A DNA stretch of 64,000 nucleotides from Eimeria necatrix (taxonomy: Eukaryota > Apicomplexa > Conoidasida > Eucoccidiorida > Eimeriidae). The position numbers and the translations under genes were made by a program. The notes beneath the pieces were generated by a model that worked only from the letters and a program-made list of their open reading frames with translations, was not told the DNA's origin and searched no databases. The DNA lies in NCBI RefSeq assembly GCF_000499385.1, contig NW_013653258.1:1-64000 (forward strand), given 5' to 3'. Each line of letters begins with the position of its first letter. Within the stretch, counting starts at the first letter, position 1. Positions 21,714 to 32,500 of the stretch are shown here, in pieces.

Positions 21714-24700
21714 CTACGGCATGGCAGCTCCGGCAGCACCAGTAGCCCCAGGGTCACGGCCTTTGAATGCAAAAAAGCCTGCAGCAGCAAAGCACAAACA
21801 AACTCTCAGTGGCCAATACAAAGTTCTAGACGCCAGAATGTGAGAGCAAAAGAGAGCCAATTCGGTGCATAGCTTGAAGCTAAAGTCTTCGTTGTCTTAC
21901 TTCCGTGTTTGGCGCATGCCACGTGCTGCTTGACAGCCTTCGACTCTGCATCAGCAGCAGCAGCAGCAGCTAGCTCAGCAGCAGCAGCAGCAGCAGCAGT
22001 GTCTGCTGCTGCCTTCTTGGCTGCTGCTTCTGCTGCAGCAACAGCCTCCGGACAGGCTTTCCCCTTGGCTCTCTCCGCTGCAGCTGCAGCTGCATCAGCA
22101 GCAGCGGCAGCATTTCGAGCAGCAAAATCCGCAGCTCTGGCTCCGTCTGCTGCCGACGGCAGCTCCAGGAGCAGCGGGAATCTGCTGCGTTCGGGGGGAA
22201 GCAGCAGCAGGCCACCTAGCTGCTCAACTACTGGCGCGCCCCTGCTGGGTGGCAGTGGCGGTGCTGCGGCTGTTCTTGCTGCTGTCACTGATGAATATGC
22301 AGCAACATCCTCCGCTGTGCACATAGTGCTCTCTGTGACGACCGTTAGCTGCAGTCAAAGATACAGGGGCAGAGCCACTAGCGGTAGAGATAAAACCAAA
22401 CAAAATGAACGCAGAGTGTAAAAGCTGCTAAAGAGCAGCCAACGGCTCCCCAATAGACACCTAGGCCGAGAGAAGGGCAAATAACTAGGTAAGTAGGGAA
22501 AACACAGGAAGCCCAACAGCATAACCAACAACTTCGGGCTAGAATATGATAAGCGTAGAGACAAAATAATAAAGGGCAACAGCACGGGCGGTGAGGCAGG
22601 CGGGGGCAAAAGTATAAGAAAAACAGGAAACGGATAAAGAGTCGTCGAGGAGGATATGAATGTGAGCAGACCTAGGAGAGTGAGAATAGCATGGAGAATG
22701 CACGGCAGGGAATTGAAAAGATAGACACTAAGAATAGAATGCCTGACAAGAGAGAGAAGCAAGCTGGTAGAATGCCCATCAGCAGCTCACCACATTGTTG
22801 TCTATAAGGAGACGCAGTGCCTCCACTGTCGCTTCAGATAGGGTGTCTGGCCCTTCTGCTGTGGCCTGAGTACCATTGGAGGGCCCCTGGAGGGCTCCTA
22901 GGGTGCTGAAAAGTGCTATATCTGGAAAGAAAGTACATTTGGGGTTGGAGAGAATGCCGGGGACTTTCTGAGAAACAGAAACAGAAAAGGACTCAGTTCA
23001 TGTTTCTTTCGATCTGATTGGTCACTGTTCTCTGCCCAACGCCGTGAAAGAGGCACTGGAGCGCAAGAAATTTAAAGCAGAAGATCCAGCAGCTCAGAGA
23101 GCTCCAGCAGCAGCTGTAAGATTCACGCGGGGCAAGTTAATGCAGACACTGGAAGAGGGAGGTGACGCCAAAGGGCTTCAGGAGGCACATTAATAGACGC
23201 ATGCATGAAGGCTTAAGAAAAGAATCGGCGCGAAAAATAGATCTGGTGGTCCTGAGCAGCGGAACGGAACATGAGGCATTGCAGCAGCAGCAGCAGCAAC
23301 AGCAGCCAGCACATACCTTCGTCAAATCCGAGTAAGTGCCTTTGAAGAAAACAGCGACCTGCTCTCGTCCGTCGACTTTGACGCAGTGTGGGGGAGACAG
23401 CTCTCCCTTCACGAGGTCTTCTGTGGCAGCAGCACCAGCGGCAGCAGCAGCAGCAGAAGCAGCAGCAGCACCAGCAGGGGTAACTGAAGAGGACCAGAAG
23501 CACTAGCTGTGGCTGCAGCTAAGGCTCAGCAATGAGAATGACAGCGCAGCAGCACTCAAGGAGCAACAAGCACGTGCGCAGCACACAGTAAACGCCTCGG
23601 AAGCAGCAGCGGCAAAAAAAGCAGCAAAAACAGCAAAGACGACTGCGTTGGCAAGAGCAGCAGCAACGCAACAAGCATTTGGAGCAGCAGCAGCCACTAA
23701 CAGAGAAGCTGCGGCTGGACACGGTGAAGAAGCACCAGCAGCAGCACCAGGTGCGGCAGCAGCAGCCTGAGCAGCAGCAAGAGCAAAGATGGCTTGCCTT
23801 CAAACTTAGTGGGGTTGGGCGCCCCTTGAGTAAATCCTACAAAGAGAATTATGAGGGTTTTCAGCTGCGGCCACCTCTCCAAGATGGAAGTGAAGCGGCA
23901 GCTCAACTCATGATGTGCTGAGGCCCCTAAAATATGGAGGCAGAGTGTATCCTTCTTCAAATCGGGCAAAGCTTGCTTCTGCTGCTGCTCCTGCTGTTGC
24001 AGCTGCAGCTCGTGCAGGGCTGAAAGCAGCGTGAGGGGGAGAGAGCGAGTCAAAGGGAAATTGCATTCCTCAGACAAGTACTCTAAAGAGTGCGGACGGA
24101 GCCACAAAGAGCTGTCTTGGTCATCATTGCGCCACTGTATGTCCCATATGAAGCTGTTGCTGCTGTCTGCGTTGCTGCTGCTGGTGGTACTGCTCGTGTT
24201 GCTGCTGCTGCTGCCTGTGTTGCTGCTGCTGCTTGTGTTGCTGGAGGTCTTGATGCTGGGATCGTCAGCTTCTTTCGACGGGGTGCCGCTGTTCGTGCTG
24301 CTGGTGTTGCTGGTGTTGCTCTTGCTGCTGCTGCTCTTGGTGCTGACGCCCATCATTTTCCGCATCAGCTTTCGCTGCTGGATCTTGTGCAATTCCCGTT
24401 CCCGTGCTATCTCTTGCTGCAGTGACAGAGCCAAAGGGTCACCTGGCTGCACTTGCAGCAGCAGTTCTGCTGCTTCTGAAGCGTCTTGAAATTCCTGCAG
24501 CAGAAGATGCCGCAAAAACAGCTGTTGCAAAAAGTAGAGAGGAAGCTGCTGCCCGCGCAGCTGGTGCAGCAATCCCTGCAGAAGCAGCAGCAGCTACACT
24601 ACGAACAGCAGTCCCAAGACCAGTCACAGCAGCAGCACATCCACCCGCAACAGCAGCATAAGATTACATTGACCATAAGATGCGCCTTGGCAAGCCTGTA

Positions 24701-26167
24701 GAGCGCCTTGGGGTGCCTCTTCTTCAGCTGCAACGCTCTGGTGCAGTGGTGAATGGCTGTGTGAGCTTCCCCAGTTTTGAGAGCAGCTGCAGCCAAATTG
24801 AGATGTAAAGGCAGCTCCAGGGGAATGAGTTCCTGGCCCATGTGGGGCCCTGGGTGCGCAGACGAAACCAGAAACAAAAAAGACAAAAATAATCGATCCC
24901 GGCGAGATGCAGCAGCTGCCTATACACCACACGGCTCGCTAGCAGCAGCAGCAGCACTTGTCCCACACAAACACAAATAGGCAACAACCCGCGTGCACTT
25001 GCTGCAGCGCCATTAGCAGCAAGCAGGGGCGCAGCCAAAGACAAGAGCTGCAAGGCAGCAACGCATGCAGAGAGGGGCGGCAGGAGAAGCAGCAGCAAAC
25101 GAATGCACAACACCAGCCACTTGTCCTAGAGCCTAGACTCTGGTGCCCTAAAGGACGCAGCAGCTAACCTCGGCAAGCGAGTGAGAAGCAAACCTTGAGC
25201 GATAGCTGCCACTCCCTGATTGCTTCGTCGACTTGACCCTGAAGGCAGCAGCAGCAGCACCGCCAGCAGCGGCAGCAATTAAAGCAGCACGCCGGCAGCA
25301 GCGAGAAACAGCTGCAATGGCACCAGCAGCAGCAGCTACACCAGCAATAGCAGAAGCACCGCAAAAGCTGGCTGTACGGCTAACCGCAGCAGCAGCGGCG
25401 AAAAGCAAATCCGCAGCTGCACCAGCAAATGTGACTGGTGTCGCAACAAGAGCAGCAATGCAGCGGCAGCAGCAACAGCAGCAAGAACTTGCCTGCTTCC
25501 AGAGTTCGTTCCCCCTCTCCTTCCTTTCCTCGACTTCCCGGAGCTTCTCAGCGACCTCTGTAGCATTTGAAAACAAAGAAAACCGAAGATGCCGAAGTAT
25601 AACAGAAACGCAGCAAAGAGATGAACTGCTGCAACGGGATTGACCCTATGGCAGCGGCAGCAGCCGCTGCAGTTGATGCAGCTGCTGAGATGGGGCGACT
25701 CTGAATTGTACACATAGCTATTCCAAGACTTCCCCTGCTGCCAGCCTCTTTAGATCCTACTCTGTTTCTATATCTTTTCCCCTTTTCTGCTTTTTCTGCA
25801 GCCCCTTTTCTTCGGCTGCGTCTGCCTCCCGTCTTCTGCGGCTGTACCTGGAGTGTCAGCATCACCTTCACTGCTACTATGCCCCTTTCCCTTTCTGCTC
25901 AACTCAAGCCGCAGCAGCAGCAACGTAGCTACACTTGGCCAGCAGCAAATAGCGGTCTACCAGCAGCAGCATCGGCAACGGCGAACCTCTTTCCTGCTCC
26001 ATTGCCATTTCCTTGACCTCAGGGGGTGGGGGCGGGAAGGGCTCCGTGTATTGGTCTCCCAATCCTGCATCTTCCCCTGCTGCTCCTGTTGCTGGTGCAG
26101 AGCCGCTCTCTTCGGCTTGCGCTGCTGCTACCGCCGAGCCGACCTTCTCAGGAAGTGTCTCTGCCAT
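21714..26167 (-). CDS. TPR protein with MSS51-like C-terminal region, nine exons
   Basis: Exons are 26167-25987, 25557-25493, 25238-25169, 24849-24674, 24494-23798, 23420-23317, 22967-22791, 22348-21901 and 21778-21714, giving 660 residues with every phase consistent. After a Pro-rich N-terminus, residues about 62-185 form TPR helices (RKERGNELWKQ/GQVDEAIREWQLSL; LHLNLAAAALKTGEAHTAIHHCTRAL; ALYRLAKAHLMEFQDASEA). A Ser/Asn/Thr-rich linker follows. From about residue 350, CLHILGASAHHEL, TLIILFVGF, PDIALFSTLGAL and VEALRLLIDNNVLTVVTES resemble the C-terminal region of MSS51/ZMYND17 proteins, but no MYND finger is present. A long Ala-rich helix is inserted late (residues about 545-610). Introns 2 (GC at 25492) and 5 (GC at 23797) are GC-AG. 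The exon 3 end is the least certain: an alternative pairing, 25194 with an acceptor inside exon 4, also keeps frame. TPR is firm, MSS51 likeness moderate. Confidence 0.8.
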
Positions 26168-27216
26168 CTTCAAAATTTATAGAAAGCAAGGAGCCTCAAG
26201 TGAGCTCACTGCTAGGTGCTTAGCAAAAATGCCGAGGAACAGCTGTAGCAAGAGCAGCAGTGTGTACAGTAGCAACATCAGGAGCTGGCGCTGCTGCCGC
26301 AGGGGGCCCCGTGCCGAACCAGCAACTCCGACCCCGGGCAGTGTTTCTTCTTTACTTTATGAGTCATTATTTTCCAGGAAATACTTTTCAATTTTGAATT
26401 TACTCTTCATTTTTACTTTGACCATGCCCTGTGGGTGCGTCAAGCCGGGCGCCCTTCACTAGGACGCGAGGGGCCCCTGTTGCTGCACCCTCTCTCCAGT
26501 TTCTATGCAGGGGCAAGAGAGCAGGCTCAACGGCACTCTTAGACTGCAGAAGGGCCTCCTATCTGTGCGTGAGAGCGGCCAAGCCCCTCAAAGCTGGCTG
26601 CATCACCTCAGACAAGGGTCCGTAAATAGGGGCCTCGCTTCCGGCAAAGGCCCCTCCGCAAAGTATGTACAAATAGGCGGAGACTTCTTATCCGAGGCAG
26701 TCCCCAGGAAGTCTGAAGCCCATAAACGTGCCCTCACTTCTGCTGGGACCTTTCGTTTTCACTGGCGCCCCCTGGCCCAGAGGGGTGCCTCCGACTTGGC
26801 AGGCGACGCACGGGTCCTAGAGAAATCCCCAAGCCTAAACCAGGACTCAAAAGCTTGGCGTAGCGCATACAGGGACACCCTGGCCGTTGGAGAGCCTCGC
26901 TGGAAGACAGTATCTTTGGCAGTGTCTTCAGTTTTATTAAGTCTGCGTGTGTCTGCCGCGGCTCCTGTGTGTCTTTGTGCCCCCTCCACCTGCACAGCTC
27001 CCCACATATATCTGCATTTGCCTGTCTGAGCGCTGCTGTTTCTGCCTGTTTGAGTGGCCGCCTCTGCCTCTCCTTGGGCCCTCCTGGGGGGCCCCGTTTG
27101 CCTCTGCGTGTTGCTGCCCCCCTACTCGCCTTCAGCCATATTTGCACATTTGTCTTAATAGCAGCTGCTGTCGGTGCCCCTGTCGCTCTCTGAGCGGCGA
27201 ACTCCGCTCCTTGACA
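26168..27216. promoter_or_regulatory. Divergent promoter region, TPR gene and PIG-P
   Basis: About 1 kb between two divergent start codons, with an AT-rich patch at about 26340-26425 and no convincing coding sequence. The frame running through 26505-27029 has no recognisable features. The promoter role is inferred from position. Confidence 0.45.
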
Positions 27217-29027
27217 ATGGGCGACTCGACCTCCACAGAGGTGAACGGCTTTGTGGGCTGGCTGACTTCCTTTGTGGCTTTCTTCGCCTACTTCTTCTGG
27301 TCCCTCAGCAGCAGAGAGCAGCTCGAGAGGCTCGGCATCAGCTACTACCCGGACAGGCAAGCGAGCCAGACGGCGACACAACTGAACCCCCCATGACAAG
27401 CCAAACTTCTTGAGCGCACTTGTGCTGCTGGCTCTGTTGGGTCTACTGGGTCGCTGCAGTGGCGGCTGTGGCTGCAGCTGCCTCCCCTTTGCCGCGTATT
27501 GGGCTTCTATGCCTTCTGCAAAGGCCCTGTCTACCCTTTTGCGTCAGTCTTCTGTGGTGGCCTTTGTGTGAGCATGTCTGGCTTTGCGCGTCTCGTCTAC
27601 ATTCGCCTCTTGGCCTCCCTTCTTGGCCGTTCCAGCTTCTGTTACTCCTTTCTACTCTCTCCCCTCAACCCTATAGATCGCAGCTGGCGCGACCTCACTG
27701 CCTATTTTTGCATGCGGGCAAACGAGGCGTGTACCTGCATTTGGCATCAGAATCTGTCGTTGTGCGCTGCTGCTTGTTGGAGACTCTTGTGGCAGCTTAC
27801 AGAGTTGCTGCCTACAATGTTGACCGCCTGCAGATGTTTCCGGTCTCAACTCTTCCGCATGTGCAGGCCTCTGCGTGTTGCGTGTGCCCGTGGCTGTCTG
27901 CGGTAGCTGGGCTGAGTAGCTGTGCTCTGCTGTGGCGGCGCTTTGCGCATGCTTCAGGTACTGGGCGCTGTCGCTTCCTGTGTTGCTGCTGGTCGTGCTA
28001 GCTGTTGTCTTCTTCGGCTATGTCTTAATCAACATGCTGTACTCCCCGCCTCCTGACGACATGCGGCAGTTCACAGGCAAGGGGAACAAAAATGCAACTG
28101 AGAGAACAAATAGAAAGCACAAACAGCACACCGTACAGTTCAAAGAGCTCGAGCGACAGCTCCACATTCCCCAAGTTGGGAGCCGTAGACGCTAGCTACT
28201 GCATCTGCCCGGCTGTTTGCAAAGATGCTCTGGCGTGTTAGTGCAGCATCCGTGCGCCCAGGAAGCCAATGCAAGTTGCACATGCTATGTGCCGGTGCAG
28301 ACTTGAACGTATATATTTATATATTAGATAGTGCGCAGACTTGAACTGGGATAGAAGGATTTCTGGTCGTTTGCTGTACCTTGCTCTGTGCACAAAGTAG
28401 AATTGCCTGTTCCTCTCTCGCACTTCATGCGCGGCAGCTTTCGCTCGTTTACACGCCCAAGTCTCTAGTTAGATGTGCAGCTGCACATTTCACCACCTTC
28501 CAGAGGTGTGAAACCACCGCATATCACTTAGGGTTTTTGGCTGTGAAGGTTGGGGCATGCGGATGCAACTGTTCTGTAGCTCCTCAGTCTATTTCGCTGC
28601 CTTGTGCCATCTCTTCTAGTCCGAGCCCTAGAACGTCGACCCAGAGAACAAACTTTCTTGTTTGGGCATGCGTCATTTTTTGTGATTTACAGATAGTCGA
28701 GCCAGGGCGCCTTCCCCAGAAGCTGAGCGTTCGCTCCAGCTTATGGCTGGCGCGTCTGCTGTAGCAGTGGCATCAGCGGCCGCAGCAGCAGCAAGAGGTC
28801 ACCCGCAGCAGGTCAACTGCCAGGACCATATCCAGAAGCCTGTTGTGAACTTGCTGCAGCGGCACCAGCAGCAGCACCACCACCACAGGCATACCGGCAC
28901 AATAGGCGACATCCCTCTTGCACTTGTCTCGCGGGTGTTATTCCCCTTAAACCCAAACTTGGAGGGCAGACCTGCAGTCCTCGGGGGCCCTCCCTTCTAC
29001 TACGAGCCGCTCAAGCCCAAGCCCTGA
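27217..29027 (+). CDS. PIGP: PIG-P subunit of GPI-GlcNAc transferase, three exons
   Basis: A small ER membrane subunit of the complex that transfers GlcNAc to phosphatidylinositol, the first step of GPI-anchor synthesis. Exons are 27217-27356, 27958-28076 and 28693-29027, giving 197 residues. Two membrane spans are visible: GFVGWLTSFVAFFAYFFWSL (about residues 12-31) and one from LPVLLLVVLAVVFFGYVLIN. The family motif ISYYPDRYWALSLPV between them is rebuilt exactly by the first splice. The C-terminal GDIPLALVSRVLF corresponds to the conserved DIP...VN tail of the family and is reached by the second splice. Both introns are GC-AG (donors GCAAGC at 27357 and GCAAGG at 28077); no GT donor keeps frame in either case. 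An Ala/Gln/His-rich insert (residues about 105-150) separates the spans from the tail. If intron 2 were retained, translation would stop at 28195. Confidence 0.93.
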
Positions 29028-29058
29028 AGCCAGGCGCGTACCCACGTCCCTGGAGAGC

Positions 29059-29082
29059 CCAAACGTCAAGATTGACGTTTGG
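29059..29082. repeat. Perfect 11-bp inverted repeat
   Basis: CCAAACGTCAA and its exact reverse complement, separated by 2 bases, 32 bases after the PIG-P stop codon. It could form a hairpin in the 3' untranslated region. Confidence 0.85.
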
Positions 29083-29307
29083 ACTCAACCTATCGGGCCC
29101 CGAATGATGTACGCCCTTGCGATTGGGGCCTGCACAATTGGTAATAGTGCCATAGTTGAGCCCGCCGAGGCGTAGTTTGTAGGAATTCTAGCGACAGCAG
29201 AGTAGCCTGGGGCCTATGAGCACATAGGGCCTCCAGTAGCACTGCACAGCAGGCGACGTGTACCATTTGCTGGCACGGGTGCCGCGCCATCCGACGAAAA
29301 CGACACT

Positions 29308-29340
29308 AAAAGAGGGCCTCACCGAAAGGCCCTCTTTTTT
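29308..29340. terminator. Terminator-like hairpin between convergent genes
   Basis: A perfect 12-bp stem (AAAAGAGGGCCT with its reverse complement) around a 7-base loop, running into a T tract. It has the form of an intrinsic terminator, but this is eukaryotic DNA. Its role between the 3' ends of PIG-P and the RCC1 gene is therefore open: 3' end formation, small-RNA end or chance. Confidence 0.6.
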
Positions 29341-29514
29341 TCTTTACAAAGTTAATGTATTGGCAAGACTTAAGGGATTTGTTTACGGATATACTACGAC
29401 AACGGGTGCTGATGCAGTGGATACTCCTGTAGCGGTTGCTACTGTAGCAAAGATGTTGCTAAGAACGTCCTTATATTGCTGGGGACCGCGTTTTGAAGGC
29501 TCCAGAGCTGTTCC

Positions 29515-32500
29515 TCAGGGGCTTCTGTTGTAGCTGCTGCTTCTGCTGCTGCAGATTCTCTCCCAGTACGAAATCTCCAGCAGCAGCAAACTGTGCGTTT
29601 CTCCTGCTGCAATATCCTTTACTGTTACTCTTTCAATGGATCTCCACACGCCATCTGCACCCAATTCCCCGCGTGTTCCCATGGGCGGGTCGTCGTCTTT
29701 CGGGGCCGTGTACGAGCGGCTTGCGCTGCTCCGGCGTACGGAGCCAAATACACTTAACTCACCTTTGCGTCTTCGAGCTTCAAGCTTGTTGCGGGTGCTG
29801 GTATTACAGACGCCGCCGCCACTGCTACTGCTGCTGCGTGAACTGAAAGGTTGGCCTCCGCTTTTGCTTGATAGTGAAGCTTGCCTGCTGTATCTGTTCG
29901 AAGCAGCAGAGTTGGCCTGTTTTCGTGTAACAGATATGGGAAGCCGTCGGATGCCTACAGAGAAAAGGGAAGGCCGTTTATTAGTTTCCGTACAGCTTTT
30001 TGACCTTAGAGGTACCCCCTTGCCTTTTGTTTGTGGAGCTGTTACCTCCATGGAATGTGGGCTGGAAGACAAGCAAGCTTCATTTGCTCTGTTTTTCGCG
30101 GCTGCCGTTGTCCCTGTATGTTCTCTTGAGCCCTTGTTAGCTGTCTTGTCGTCTGTCCCTTCTGCTCGTTTTGCCTGTCTCTTCCCAACCTCTGTATCCT
30201 TGCCCCCTAGAGAGTCCAGTCGCGTGAGCAGCCGGGAAAGATATGCCTTCAATGGGCTTTGTTGCTCTGGTTCTCCCGCCTCATTTGCAGCATTCCTGCG
30301 GGTCTGACAAGCAGGCCCAGCCATTGTACTTGGTGCTGCTGCGAGGAATGAGCGTTTCCGATAGTTCCGCAGGATCTGAAGAGGAGTCCGAAGTCGTTGT
30401 GAGAAAAAAAGATGCCCCTTAATACGTTGGGTGACTGCTGCATCTTTTGCCTGCGGTGAAGCCTCTGCAGTTCCTTTTCCGCTGCCGCTGCTGTCCCCAC
30501 TGCAGTTGCTGTTGCTGCCTCCAAAGCCGGCAGCAGTATATGCTAGTGGAGGTGTCCAGATGTTCTGGAGAGCACTGTACGCAAGTGCCTCAAGATCAAT
30601 TCGCTTTGGAAGCTTGATTCTCTTTCTCCCTGTTTCCTGTCTCTGTTGGGGAGATAGGGGAATCTGCTGCTGCTCATTGCTGCCCCATGCATATAGCTGA
30701 ATGGGCAACACGCAGGCGTGCTGTTCCAGATTTGCTCTGTCAGGACGGAGATGGGACCCTGACTGGCCTCCATACTTACCAAAAGAGGCCGAAGGACAAT
30801 GAGGAAGACTGTCGGAGGAGACTGCAGAGCTGAAAAGGTCTGTAAAATGGAAACTGCCCTCAGCAGAACCGCTGAGTCCACAACTAAAGGTATTGCGCCG
30901 CAGCGGAGGCGACAAGCTCCTCAAAGGCGCCTGAAGGGGAAAAGAACGTAGTGAGTGACTCCTGCACGGGTCTTCTTTTCTGGAAAAGCTGGAGCAGCGA
31001 ATTGCCTCAGCCGCCTCTGAGACAGTTATCTCCCTCAATACCGTTTTTGTCCAGCCACCGTCCCCTGCTGCTTTTTCTTCTGCATTTGAAGACGTGCTTG
31101 ACGTCTTATCAATGGAAACAAAGGAAGGACCCGTCTGAGCAAAGCAGAGCGGAGGCACCCACGGGGGCCGTCCATACAGGCCACTTGTCTTCTCTGACCA
31201 GTCCACAGAGCCGCTTTTGCTAGTAGCCTCCAGTGAGGGCGGTAGAGAGGCGAAGGACGACGATGAGGAGCTGCGAGAACGTTCATCCTCGGAAGAGTGA
31301 CTGGAGGGGCAAAATGAAACGCCGGCAATCGTAAAGGCGAGGCCAAGGGCCAATCTGTGGATCTGGATGTAGGAGGGACGTTTTGGGTCCTGCAAGAAAG
31401 GTAACTGAGACAGCAAACGTCACAGAAAAGTACCGGAATCCTTGAGACACAGCAGAGATTGGCACTTGAGAAGTTGCCCAAGCTGATTACTTGCGTCGGC
31501 CTCCCGTTGCTTCTCAGCTGTAGCTCTGAATATGTTGGCTACTTCGTGCGACATTCTGTTGCCCTTTGAGTGTGCAGACGCTCCCTTCGTCAGCTGTCTG
31601 TGGTTCGCGCACTGTCCACTTTGTAACCATGTATGTAAATTCCCTGAGGCTGCGATTCCCTTGCCTTCTTCAGCCTCCTTTTATTTCTACATGAGTTAGT
31701 GCGTGATTCTCTCCTTCCACTGCATTGCGTCCCTCTCAAACTCGTCTTTTCAGCTTTTATCAGCCTTTTTGGTTTCCTCACCTCTATAGGTTTCACAACA
31801 TTGCGGATCGAGTTCAGACCCAGCTGTCCCTCAGACCCTCTGCCCCACATCAACAGTTTGTCTCCCGACTGACGGTAAGCGCTCTTGCTCTCCTGTTTCT
31901 CTTGCTGTGGTGCAACTGCAAATACACCCCAAAACACCACATTTGGCAGCTACTAAAGGAAGCGGCATGCCTTTCAGTGATTAACATATTAAGGTTAGCT
32001 TGCATGGATCCGTATATTTCACATCTGTTTAAATGAAATGAGGGTCTCCAGGGACACTGAAAGCCCGTATGCTTCCATTCCCCACGGAGTTTCAGCTCCG
32101 TACGCTTCTTTTTCTGGGCTTGTTGAGCTAGCTTGGCCCTGTACTGCTGAAGAGGTCTTGAGAAGAGAAGTTTCGAAGGACGTCCCAGCCTTTTCCCTTC
32201 CTTTTTATTTTTTTCCTCCCTCACGACAGCAGTTGAAAGTGTAGACTTATGTTTCTGGCCCTTCCAGTCCAGCTGCTGCAGAAGTTGCTGCAGCAACTGC
32301 TGCTCGCTGCTCCTGTCCGCAGCACAGATTGCAGCGCAGTGTGTGCCGCCGCACACAACGCGTGTAGCAAAACTCCCCAAGCCCTTCAGTAGCTGAGGGC
32401 CACAGAGGTGGTGCGTCTTCGTGGGCATCTGGCGGCCGCGCCAAAGCCACTGCTGAATTGGCAAGTGATGAGACAGCACAAAACAACTGGCTGCGTCCAT

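Noticed and set aside
22921..22935. TTTCTTTCCAG as acceptor for exon 7 of the TPR gene
   Set aside because: It puts exon 7 in a stop-containing frame after the phase-0 donor. The upstream acceptor TTTCTCAG before 22967 keeps phase and adds a continuous frame into PDIALFSTLG.
26505..27029. 174-codon plus-strand frame upstream of PIG-P
   Set aside because: No domain, no repeat-free conserved block, and the region lies in the divergent promoter spacer.
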